Notes: generated from the letters alone by a model not told the origin. A stretch of 13,403 nt of DNA from Lachnospiraceae bacterium UBA3643 (GCA_002373855.1 DFKO01000082.1:1-13403), one strand, 5' to 3'; positions 7,256 to 13,395 are shown, counted from the first letter of the stretch. Numbers and translations: made by a program.

Positions 7256-7278
7256 GGCTGGCTTCTCGCCAGTCTTTT
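7256..7278 (+). terminator. Possible intrinsic terminator
   Basis: Stem GGCTGGC/GCCAGTC (7256-7262/7268-7274, one G-T pair) with a 5-nt loop, followed by TTTT (7275-7278). It could stop tRNA-operon read-through into the island. Confidence 0.6.
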
Positions 7279-7409
7279 ATAATGCCCTGCTTGCCACTAT
7301 TATCCCGAATTCGATATAACCACTTTTATGCATATAAGCGAATAATCTTATGGAGTGAGACACAAACGCCAGCGACTAGATAAATGCAATGACAATCCAT
7401 AAATTATTA

Positions 7410-7438
7410 TTGTAAAATCGTAAAATATGAGATATAAT
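7410..7438 (+). promoter_or_regulatory. Promoter of the xre-immA-PIN operon
   Basis: TTGTAA (7410-7415), 17-nt spacer, perfect TATAAT (7433-7438). The spacer contains a tandem GTAAAATC-GTAAAAT (7412-7426), a possible regulator-binding site. Autoregulation by the XRE protein is inferred. Confidence 0.6.
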
Positions 7439-7457
7439 GCTTGCATTGTGGATTTCT

Positions 7458-7508
7458 ATGCCTATAATAATAAATAGGAGGACTATTATCTTTAGGAGAG
7501 AGAAATAG
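7458..7508 (+). CDS. Possible 16-codon leader peptide
   Basis: ATG 7458 to TAG 7506, lying between the promoter and xre. It contains three consecutive ATA codons and AGG-AGG plus AGG-AGA pairs; the AGGAGG at 7476-7481 is itself a strong Shine-Dalgarno mimic that could pause a ribosome. No good ribosome site precedes the ATG (only GTGGA). Such composition would suit a regulatory leader, but chance is quite possible. Confidence 0.2.
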   Translation: MPIIINRRTIIFRREK

Positions 7509-7610
7509 ACCTGGGATTTAATTGGCAAAAGAATTTGAAAAAGAGAACCCACAGAAACAAAGAAGAAAACAAACAAGAAAAGAGAAACAAGGACAAGAGG
7601 AGTGGTAGGA

Positions 7611-7970
7611 ATGACAAAATTTGTTGAAAACGTTAATGCCTATTTGTCACAAATGAAAATTAAACAAACCTATGTTAGTAAAAAAAGTGGTATGGATTCT
7701 AAAAAGCTTTCTCGAATTCTTACAGGAAAACAAGACGCGACTGGGAATGATATGACAATGATTGCAGAGACGTTGGGAAAGAATGTTGAATTCTTTTGGA
7801 TGGAAAGCGTTGAGTTTCCGGATATATCTACATTAATGCCGGAACGGATAGCTTTTTATGCTGGATCCCCAACAAGCAAGCAGAAACATATGGCAGATTT
7901 GTTATTAAGTTTTATGGAAAATGTTGATGAAGTATTAAGTGCAAAGAGCCGCTTCGAACAATCACTATAG
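7611..7970 (+). CDS. XRE-type helix-turn-helix regulator / antitoxin-like protein
   Basis: A 119-aa protein with an N-terminal HTH (about residues 5-60): QTYVSKKSGMDSKKLSRIL supplies the two DNA-contacting helices, and MIAETLGKNVEFFW is the usual last helix of the domain. The C-terminal ~55 residues are helical and unrecognised. It probably represses its own operon and may neutralise or sense the downstream nuclease. In many relatives the HTH and the ImmA/IrrE protease are fused; here they are adjacent separate genes 9 nt apart. ATG 7611 has AAGAGGAG 8 nt upstream, better than the in-frame GTG at 7602, which overlaps that ribosome site. Confidence 0.75.
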   Translation: MTKFVENVNAYLSQMKIKQTYVSKKSGMDSKKLSRILTGKQDATGNDMTMIAETLGKNVEFFWMESVEFPDISTLMPERIAFYAGSPTSKQKHMADLLLSFMENVDEVLSAKSRFEQSL

Positions 7971-7979
7971 GAGTCATGA

Positions 7980-8783
7980 ATGGATGTATATCGCTTTAAG
8001 AAAATAATTGAATATAGTAAGGCGAATCGCGAAGAGATAGAACAGAGCATAAGGAAATTTTGCGCGGTTATGAACATAAAGTCTGATAGCGATGTTAGAG
8101 ATGTTTTGTTATTGGTACGAGAAGTGTTCTTAAGACGTGGATTTATTGTGTTCGAAATGCCATTTAAGGATGATGAGATAGGAGCACTATGTTATAAAGG
8201 CGACGGATTGGGGTATGTTGTTATTAATTCCTCGCTTCCGAAAGTGAGTTCAAATTTTGCGGTCGCGCACGAAATATATCATGTTTTCTTTCAAGAAAGC
8301 GAGTTTAAATCTAAAATTGAGTTGGCAAATGAACATTACTATGACAATGAAGACGAATATATTGCAAATGTTTTTGCAGGAGCATTGTTAATGCCTGAAA
8401 ACAGTTTTCGAGGAATGTTCGAGAAATTTATGGCGGAGTCTAACGGGCTTATAGAAACGATTTGTAAGCTTATGAATTACTACCAGGCCCCTTATATGGC
8501 AACATTAATTAGATGTTGTGAACTTCAATTGATAGAAATGAAGGACATGACGAATGAATTAATGAGCGTAAATAAGGAGATAGTATTATCAACTTTCTCT
8601 GAATTATGGTTGGATTCCAAAATTCTCGAACCATCATTGAGAGATGATTTCGATAATGTTGAACGTTTGGTAATGCGAATGGGAGAAGAATTTGTCCAGG
8701 GAGAGTATATAAATCAGAGAACGTTGGATATGGTGCTTAAAAATATCAAAACCCTTAGTAAACAAATAAAGGGGGATGATTAA
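7980..8783 (+). CDS. ImmA/IrrE family zinc metallopeptidase (DUF955)
   Basis: A 267-aa protein. AVAHEIYHVFF contains the HExxH zinc site (His97, Glu98, His101), and EDEYIANVFAGALLMP supplies the third ligand Glu126, the exact layout of ImmA/IrrE peptidases. Known members cleave XRE-type repressors, as ImmA does for ImmR in ICEBs1 and IrrE/PprI does for DdrO. The neighbouring XRE protein is therefore the obvious candidate substrate, with the PIN-like protein as the released effector; this is inference. The C-terminal ~110 residues (after residue 155) are helical and may sense the trigger. TAGGAG, which includes the xre stop codon, lies 6 nt before ATG 7980, so translation is coupled. All catalytic residues are intact. 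Confidence 0.88.
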   Translation: MDVYRFKKIIEYSKANREEIEQSIRKFCAVMNIKSDSDVRDVLLLVREVFLRRGFIVFEMPFKDDEIGALCYKGDGLGYVVINSSLPKVSSNFAVAHEIYHVFFQESEFKSKIELANEHYYDNEDEYIANVFAGALLMPENSFRGMFEKFMAESNGLIETICKLMNYYQAPYMATLIRCCELQLIEMKDMTNELMSVNKEIVLSTFSELWLDSKILEPSLRDDFDNVERLVMRMGEEFVQGEYINQRTLDMVLKNIKTLSKQIKGDD

Positions 8784-8785
8784 CT

Positions 8786-9727
8786 GTGGCGACTGCCTAT
8801 TTTGAAGTACCTAAGAATTGGTTCGCAATAGAATCGAAAGTCACGACGGAAGTAGCTAAAATCACAGAGGCTCTTCTATACAAATATAAAAAGGTGTTTT
8901 TTTATGACACATGCTCATTCAGAGGACACTCAAATCTGCTTAAAAAAGATGTAGATTACATCATCTCATACATAAAACAAGAGTCGGGAGCGGTAGTTAT
9001 TACCCGATGTGTATTGATGGAGTTGGCTTCAAAAAGTGGTGAGTTAAATCATCAGTACGTTGATTTGATTCATAGGATGGTAGACATTCATGGAGTTGAG
9101 GTTTTTGTAATGTATGAGGAAGACCTCTTCACCATTCTAAATGATTGTTTTTCTTCAACTAAAGAAATAAACACTTATCTTATGTGGGCTGTTCGGATGT
9201 TAGGGGTACCAACAAGTACTATCGAGGCTACATTTTTGGAAAAGGAGCATTTGAAGAAAAGACTAAAAGAAGGAAAAGGATTATCTTCTAATAATTTATT
9301 TTCTGATTTCTTTGCCTCTGTCAGAAACAACAAGGTTGAATCTGATAATCTTGGAGAAGAACTTTTGGCTATTTGCCTGCATATTCTTTCGCATATTCCG
9401 GGAGAATGTGATTACAAATATAACATAATAACAGAGGATAAAAAGGCCAGAGCGACCATAAGCAATTTGTTTATGAAAACTAAAGCCCAGTATAAGGGTA
9501 GCGAGATAATTATATTCAGCACCTCGCGACTTGTTAAGACTATTATTGAGGCGGGGCGTATTTCTGACATAGATAGTATTACTCGCATTCTTGGAATGGG
9601 ACGAGAACGAGATATTAAAATATATGGTACATTGCCGAATGAATTTGAGACAACCGAGCATACATTTAATTCACGAGAACTTGCAATTTTATTAGTGGCT
9701 CCGGGAGGGATTGACATTAGATTTTAA
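8786..9727 (+). CDS. PIN-like domain nuclease, probable toxin/effector
   Basis: A 313-aa protein. KKVFFYDTCSF carries a first acidic residue (Asp41) at the end of strand 1; VVITRCVLMELAS has the second (Glu79); IITEDKKARATISNLF places Asp218 where PIN domains have their third/fourth acid before a helix; a final strand EIIIFSTSRLV follows. PIN domains are metal-dependent RNases and common type II toxins. At 313 aa it is about twice the usual PIN toxin (~130 aa), with a ~120-residue insertion between the acidic motifs, so it is not an ordinary VapC. GTG 8786 lies 2 nt after the protease stop, with AAAGGGGGA about 9 nt upstream. It is the last gene of the three-gene operon. Exact family not recognised; the PIN call is by motif. 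Confidence 0.65.
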   Translation: MATAYFEVPKNWFAIESKVTTEVAKITEALLYKYKKVFFYDTCSFRGHSNLLKKDVDYIISYIKQESGAVVITRCVLMELASKSGELNHQYVDLIHRMVDIHGVEVFVMYEEDLFTILNDCFSSTKEINTYLMWAVRMLGVPTSTIEATFLEKEHLKKRLKEGKGLSSNNLFSDFFASVRNNKVESDNLGEELLAICLHILSHIPGECDYKYNIITEDKKARATISNLFMKTKAQYKGSEIIIFSTSRLVKTIIEAGRISDIDSITRILGMGRERDIKIYGTLPNEFETTEHTFNSRELAILLVAPGGIDIRF

Positions 9728-9774
9728 AGTGGAAAGGTGCAATATACTGCCGATAGTTGGCTACGTTTCACTAT

Positions 9775-9812
9775 AAAAAAATGGAAGGACTCCCTGCGGG
9801 TAAGTCTCCTTT
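9775..9812. terminator. Probable bidirectional terminator after the PIN-like gene
   Basis: AAGG-ACT-CCC, loop TGC, GGG-(TA)-AGT-(CT)-CCTT (9785-9811) forms an imperfect stem. It is preceded by seven A (9775-9781), a U-tract for minus-strand transcripts, and followed by T-rich sequence on the plus strand. Confidence 0.55.
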
Positions 9813-9899
9813 CATTATTTTCGTGTATTCTCAATTTTTCTCAAAATCCCAATTGCGAAAAGCCAGATGGCAAGCGAATTTCAGGGTTTCGACTGTATC

Positions 9900-9917
9900 C
9901 GATTCCCATCACCTGCT
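9900..9917 (+). repeat. attR-like direct repeat of tRNA-Gly 3' end
   Basis: Exact 18-bp copy of 7166-7183. The rest of a tRNA is absent here, so this is a footprint of recombination, not a second gene. Confidence 0.85.
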
Positions 9918-9935
9918 CTACGCTACAAGCGGTGC

Positions 9936-10110
9936 CGAAAGGCAAAATAAAAGAACCGATGCAAGTTTACTTGCGGGAGGTTCTATTTTTTTGCCTTTCG
10001 ATAGCGCGGCGCATGAGGTCCGGGGGACCTCAGCTTTGCGCCGACCGGAGCGGAGCGTAGACCAGCGCGTGCACGAAATAGGCACGGAGTGCCTATGAGT
10101 GTGCATCGCT
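9936..10110. repeat. Three consecutive strong hairpins, structured RNA or interspersed repeat
   Basis: Hairpin 1: a perfect 12-bp stem 9936-9947/9989-10000 enclosing the terminator. Hairpin 2: CGGCGCA/TGCGCCG (10007-10013/10037-10043) around TGAGGTCC/GGACCTCA (10014-10021/10025-10032). Hairpin 3: AGCG/CGCT and TGCAC/GTGCA around ATAGGCAC/GTGCCTAT (10078-10085/10089-10096). The block is far more GC-rich than its surroundings. Function unknown; a dispersed intergenic repeat or a structured RNA are both possible. Confidence 0.6.
9952..9992 (+). terminator. Intrinsic terminator beyond attR, probable ancestral tRNA-operon terminator
   Basis: AGAACC/GGTTCT (9952-9957/9979-9984) with an inner GCAAGT/ACTTGC (9961-9966/9969-9974), then A and seven T (9986-9992). 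It begins 34 nt after the attR copy of the tRNA-Gly end, where the tRNA operon terminator would have been before the island inserted. Confidence 0.65.
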
Positions 10111-10210
10111 TGTTTGTCTGACGCTTTTGCCATGAGTCGACTGCTCTATGATAAAATTAATGAAAAAAGGACTGTGTCGTATTACTGCTATTAGCTCAAT
10201 TGTCTGTACT

Positions 10211-11014
10211 TTAGAAGTCAAATCCAGGTACATCAGGATAATCTGGTGGTGCTACAATTAGTTGCCCATTATCAATCATATCCTGATACTGCTTGTCTAT
10301 ATCAGGGTCTACAGGCTCATTATTCTGAGGTGGATTCTGTTGAGTTTGCTGCTGTTGTGTAGGTTGCTGTGTCTGTTGTGTAGGTGTCTGCTGTTGCTGT
10401 TGTGTTACAGGCTGGGTCTGATCAGAGTTTTGCTGATTCTCCAATTCTTCAAGCTTTGCGTCTGTTATATACACAGAGTCACTTAATGCTTTTCCGGGGA
10501 CATAAGCAACTTCATAGTCTTCGGTTGATTCGTCGGTTATATAATGGATTTCATACCATCCGTTAGAGGTTTTTCCATAAACATGAATATAATTCTCTTC
10601 GGATATACCGGTATATCTGAGCAGATAATCAATCCATTCAGAATCAACAGAATCTTTAGTTCTTATATTTGCATCAGACAGGATGAGTCTGTCTTCATCC
10701 AATATTTCGGTTATTTCTACATCGGTTACATCAGTTTTTTCAACACCGAAATCCAAGGCTTCCTGATAATAAGCTTCTTCTTCGCTAAGCTTTGATTCGA
10801 GGTTTTCGATATCCTTCTTTAAAGATTCACTCTCAGTTTTCGTTTCGTCGAGCTCAGTTTGCATAGCAGTATCCTGAGCGATATCGGCATCATTTTCGGA
10901 TACTATAACAACTGAATCGTTTGAGGCTGTATCAACAGGAGCATTGTTACCACAGCCGGTTATGGATAGAACAACAAGTGTTCCGATTAAAGTAAAAAGT
11001 TCACGTCGTTTCAT
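10211..11014 (-). CDS. Lipoprotein with coiled coil, SH3b-like domain and Q/P-rich tail
   Basis: A 267-aa predicted lipoprotein. KRR at the N-terminus, a hydrophobic stretch (6-18) and lipobox ITGC with Cys21 give a good signal peptide. Residues ~52-86 (TELDETKTESESLKKDIENL and onward) look like a coiled coil. Residues ~112-180 resemble a bacterial SH3 (SH3b) domain: DANIRTKDS, then HVYGKTSNGWYEIHY, then EVAYVPGKALSD, parallel to the NVRxGPS...GWYKV...GYVxxxYL pattern, suggesting cell-wall binding. Residues ~194-235 are Gln/Thr/Pro-rich low complexity, and the last 30 are acidic and aromatic. AAAGGA lies 8 nt before the ATG (reverse strand). It sits between the two defence-like units and is probably resident. 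SH3b assignment moderate. Confidence 0.8.
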   Translation of the reverse strand: MKRRELFTLIGTLVVLSITGCGNNAPVDTASNDSVVIVSENDADIAQDTAMQTELDETKTESESLKKDIENLESKLSEEEAYYQEALDFGVEKTDVTDVEITEILDEDRLILSDANIRTKDSVDSEWIDYLLRYTGISEENYIHVYGKTSNGWYEIHYITDESTEDYEVAYVPGKALSDSVYITDAKLEELENQQNSDQTQPVTQQQQQTPTQQTQQPTQQQQTQQNPPQNNEPVDPDIDKQYQDMIDNGQLIVAPPDYPDVPGFDF

Positions 11015-11051
11015 TTCTACAATCCTTTGTTTATTTCCTAAATACGATTAC

Positions 11052-11087
11052 ATAATATATTACTGATTTTTTAATCGAATATATTAT
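11052..11087. repeat. AT-rich inverted repeat upstream of the lipoprotein gene
   Basis: ATAATATATT (11052-11061) and AATATATTAT (11078-11087) are exact inverted copies 16 nt apart, overlapping the minus-strand -10 hexamer. A possible operator, though AT-rich sequence gives such repeats easily. Confidence 0.35.
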
Positions 11088-11113
11088 ATCAAATATTACG
11101 GGGATTGTGTCGG
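11083..11113 (-). promoter_or_regulatory. Probable promoter of the minus-strand lipoprotein gene
   Basis: On the reverse strand a perfect TATAAT occupies 11088-11083, with a weak CCGACA (11113-11108) 19 nt upstream. The leader would be about 60 nt. Confidence 0.45.
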
Positions 11114-11136
11114 AATAATAGAAAGGTGGTACAAAA

Positions 11137-11247
11137 GTGGGGCTTTTAGATGAAAGAGACACGAAATACATATATAGATATTATTTGGTCTTAATATATA
11201 AAAATCAATATATTCTTGCATGGAAATACAGAATTCGATATAATTGA
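11137..11247 (+). CDS. Possible 36-aa small protein ahead of the HTH gene
   Basis: GTG 11137 to TGA 11245, preceded by a strong ribosome site AAAGGTGG (11122-11129) at the ideal 7-nt spacing. The product starts MGLLDERDTKYIYRYYLVLI and is rich in Tyr, Ile, Lys and Arg, amphipathic or weakly membrane-like. The downstream HTH promoter overlaps its end. It could be a true small protein, the remnant of a lost toxin gene (HigB genes usually precede HigA-like genes), or chance. I recognise no family. Confidence 0.3.
   Translation: MGLLDERDTKYIYRYYLVLIYKNQYILAWKYRIRYN
11216..11244 (+). promoter_or_regulatory. Promoter of the HTH-ATPase-TOPRIM operon
   Basis: A perfect TATAAT (11239-11244) lies 17 nt after a weak TTGCAT (11216-11221). 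Transcription would start near 11251, right at the GAGG ribosome site, so the leader would be very short. Confidence 0.5.
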
Positions 11248-11265
11248 ACTGAGGATGGTGATACT

Positions 11266-11556
11266 ATGGATGATTTTCAAGAATATTTGGATGATGCATT
11301 AAAAAAAGTATCCTTCTCTTCATGGGAGAAAACAAAGGATAATACGAATTATGATATTTACGAAGAGATCAGAGAACAGGTCGTAAAGGCACGCGAAGAG
11401 GCTCATTTAACGCAGAAAGAACTTGCAAAATTATCGGGACTTACCCAATCCAATATCAGCAATATAGAGAGTGGAAGCAATAGACCGACCATTGCGACAT
11501 TAAAAAAAATCGCTGATGCTCTGGGCAAAAGACTTGTTGTTGATCTGACAGATTAA
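11266..11556 (+). CDS. HigA-like XRE-family antitoxin/regulator
   Basis: A 96-aa protein. After an acidic N-terminal helix, residues ~35-95 form a classic Cro/C1 HTH: VVKAREEAHLTQKELAKLSG, TQSNISNIESGSNRPTIATL, KKIADALGKRLVVDL. This layout is typical of HigA antitoxins, but no HigB-type toxin gene precedes it. It lies 13 nt upstream of the ATPase gene, as first gene of what looks like a split-OLD defence operon, so it probably acts as the operon repressor. GAGGATGG lies upstream of the ATG at acceptable spacing. Confidence 0.85.
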   Translation: MDDFQEYLDDALKKVSFSSWEKTKDNTNYDIYEEIREQVVKAREEAHLTQKELAKLSGLTQSNISNIESGSNRPTIATLKKIADALGKRLVVDLTD

Positions 11557-11569
11557 GGAGATAACAGTT

Positions 11570-12673
11570 ATGACAGGTTTAGAGAAATTATATATAGACA
11601 GTTTTAGAGGAATCACCGATCTATATCTGGAACATTTATGCCCTATCAACCTGATCGTTGGTAATAACAATTGCGGAAAGACATCAGTGCTGGAAGCTGT
11701 CCAGTTTCTGCGTTTTTATAATGCTGGGCTGATCAACGTGCTACAGATTGCCAGGCAAAGAGATTATCAGTTTGCAATGGAGTATTCCAATTCCATATAT
11801 GAAAATGTGATGTGTATGTTCCCGCAAGAATCACAGGTTAGAAAAATAGAGGTGAGCGGGATTTATAATGGTGAAGAATTTTCATATAGATTTCACGGGG
11901 AAAACAAGAAAATGTTCTATGATCCGGTTCAGGAACGAAGGAGCAGACAGAACAGGAGTCAAAGCGCCATTCAAGGCGAGATGGAAGTAGACGGCTTTGA
12001 AGGGGGCATATTGGTTAATCTGGGAAAAGAGTTTAATCAAACTTCTGTTAAGTTCCACAGGTATATAAAGATGTCGGATTATTCATATACCGAGTCAAGA
12101 AGCCTGCCAATCAGGTATGTTGGATCTTTTGCGCATTTAAGAGGTGACATAATAACTGAGATCGTTCGTAATGAAGAATATAAAGAAATCTGTGTAATGA
12201 TGCTGAAGCTTTTCGACAAAGGGATCAGTGACATATTGACGTTGCCCAGTGATACAGGTTCTCACATGGTAAGCTATATCAAACATGACAGATTGGGGAA
12301 TATGCCACTTTCAACATATGGTGATGGTGTAAAAAGAGCGCTTGTCCTAGCCAACGAAATCGCAAAAGCGCGCGGAGGGATACTACTCATAGATGAAATA
12401 GAGACATCAATCCATAAACAGTTTTATGATGATATATTCCGATTTGTGACTAAAGCGTGTTTGCAATACAATGTTCAGCTTTTTATCACAACACACAGTT
12501 TGGAAGCAGTGGATGGGATTTTGAAGACACAGGACTATGACCGATCTTTAAATGACGACAAAATAAATGTGATCACACTTCGAAAAGAAGGGAATAAAAC
12601 TTTATCACGATCCATGAGCGGCGCTGATGTGTATAAGGATCGTGAAGATTTCGGATTCGAGGTGCGCTTATGA
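11570..12673 (+). CDS. AAA15/OLD-like ABC ATPase (PARIS AriA-like)
   Basis: A 367-aa ATPase of the ABC/SMC-like class seen in OLD nucleases. Walker A GNNNCGKTS (31-39) follows an N-terminal LYIDSFRGI strand; the signature STYGDGVKR is at 248-256; Walker B ILLIDEIETSIH at 271-282 carries catalytic Glu276; the switch motif LFITTHS has His309. All residues needed for ATP binding and hydrolysis are present. In single-chain OLD proteins such as GajA a TOPRIM domain follows; here the TOPRIM is a separate gene overlapping by ATGA, as in PARIS (AriA/AriB). By analogy the ATPase would sense a phage trigger and hold or release the TOPRIM nuclease. AAGGAG lies 9 nt before the ATG. Confidence 0.85.
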   Translation: MTGLEKLYIDSFRGITDLYLEHLCPINLIVGNNNCGKTSVLEAVQFLRFYNAGLINVLQIARQRDYQFAMEYSNSIYENVMCMFPQESQVRKIEVSGIYNGEEFSYRFHGENKKMFYDPVQERRSRQNRSQSAIQGEMEVDGFEGGILVNLGKEFNQTSVKFHRYIKMSDYSYTESRSLPIRYVGSFAHLRGDIITEIVRNEEYKEICVMMLKLFDKGISDILTLPSDTGSHMVSYIKHDRLGNMPLSTYGDGVKRALVLANEIAKARGGILLIDEIETSIHKQFYDDIFRFVTKACLQYNVQLFITTHSLEAVDGILKTQDYDRSLNDDKINVITLRKEGNKTLSRSMSGADVYKDREDFGFEVRL

Positions 12674-13395
12674 ATAGTATTATTCTTTGCGAAGGAAGTA
12701 CGGATGCCATCCTGCTCAGTTATTATCTGAATAAGGTGTCAGGTTGGGAGTTCTGCAAGAAAGCTCCGGAACATCTTAATATAAAGCAAAGCAATCTTAA
12801 TCAGTCTATCAACTGGTATAAAAGAGATGACGACAGATTGCTCATTTGCGGTGTAGGCGGAAAAGATAAGATGGCTTCGCTTTTCAGTGAGAAGATATTA
12901 TCCCCAATGATAAAGTCGAATGCGTTCTCAAAGATTGTGTTGATGCTTGACCGTGATGATAAGAGTATGGAGTCCATCGAGGCACATGCCTCTCATCTAT
13001 TCAATCCCATCGTGGCGGAAATGAAGAATGATACATGGATCGATAATACCTATGTTGATACGTTCGGGATTCAAAAAACAGTCTCTTCCTTGCTCATAGC
13101 CATTCCGACGGAACGTCAGGGAGCATTGGAGACACTTATGCTTGAAGCAATATCGGAAGATCCTTATGATGCGGTGATCGTCAAAGATGTAGGAGTATTT
13201 GTTGATGAAATACAAAAAAGTGCTTCGCGATACATCTCAAACAACAGAAAGAAGTTGAAGGCACACTTGGGTGTAACATGGGCTGTGCAATATCCGGATA
13301 AGGTATTCACTCGTATAAACGATCAGATACAAAGCGTTTCCTGGGAAAAATATGAAGTGTTGCGTAACTGTTTCAGCCAGCTGGAAAGCATATGA
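12670..13395 (+). CDS. TOPRIM-fold (DUF3226/DUF4435-like) nuclease partner
   Basis: A complete 241-aa protein. IILCEGSTDAILL (4-16) has the TOPRIM strand with Glu8-Gly9, and IVLMLDRDD (89-97) has the DxD pair Asp94/Asp96; this E...DxD set binds metal in TOPRIM nucleases. After a central acidic region, GALETLMLEAI resembles the segment that follows in DUF3226-type proteins. A third conserved motif is not obvious. ATG 12670 overlaps the ATPase stop by 4 nt, so the two are translationally coupled and probably form one complex, as do AriA and AriB of PARIS (where AriB is DUF4435). Whether this one cuts DNA or tRNA cannot be seen. The stop falls 8 nt before the window end, so further operon genes could follow. 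Confidence 0.75.
   Translation: MNSIILCEGSTDAILLSYYLNKVSGWEFCKKAPEHLNIKQSNLNQSINWYKRDDDRLLICGVGGKDKMASLFSEKILSPMIKSNAFSKIVLMLDRDDKSMESIEAHASHLFNPIVAEMKNDTWIDNTYVDTFGIQKTVSSLLIAIPTERQGALETLMLEAISEDPYDAVIVKDVGVFVDEIQKSASRYISNNRKKLKAHLGVTWAVQYPDKVFTRINDQIQSVSWEKYEVLRNCFSQLESI

Larger units (their letters stand above)
7184..7610 (+). other. Intergenic leader of the island operon
   Basis: 427 nt without a convincing gene. It holds a T-run directly after tRNA-Gly, a hairpin (7256-7278), the xre promoter (7410-7438), a possible 16-codon leader ORF (7458-7508), and a 66-nt tract without any T (7537-7602) up to the xre ribosome site. The mRNA leader would be about 165 nt, long for a simple operon. 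Confidence 0.6.
7166..9917. mobile_element. ~2.7-kb genomic island integrated at tRNA-Gly, no integrase
   Basis: Bounded by 18-bp direct repeats of the tRNA-Gly 3' end. The content (XRE regulator, ImmA/IrrE protease, PIN-like nuclease) is more AT-rich than the left flank and uses T/A-ending codons, unlike the C-ending preference of the genes at 2010-4442. No recombinase, replication or mobilisation gene is inside, so it is either a decayed integrant or a satellite moved by an integrase encoded elsewhere. Inference from boundaries plus content. Confidence 0.75.
9728..10210. other. Intergenic region: island end, attR and structured block
   Basis: 483 nt with no credible gene. In order: an A-run plus hairpin terminator (9775-9812), AT-rich island end, attR copy (9900-9917), three consecutive large hairpins (9936-10110), and ~100 nt without visible signals up to the end of the minus-strand lipoprotein gene. 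Open frames across this block are composition artefacts that run through the att site and hairpins. Confidence 0.7.

Noticed and set aside
7522..7608. 28-codon TTG ORF ending just before xre, Lys/Arg/Glu/Gln-rich
   Set aside because: It lies almost wholly in the tract lacking T, where stop codons cannot occur in any frame; no good ribosome site.
9737..10098. Two overlapping + strand ORFs of 107 and 113 aa
   Set aside because: They run through the terminator, attR and hairpins; composition reflects structured DNA, with no ribosome site and no family signature.
10262..10486. Leu/Cys-rich + strand ORF
   Set aside because: It is the antisense of the CAG/CAA-rich (Gln) tail of the lipoprotein gene.
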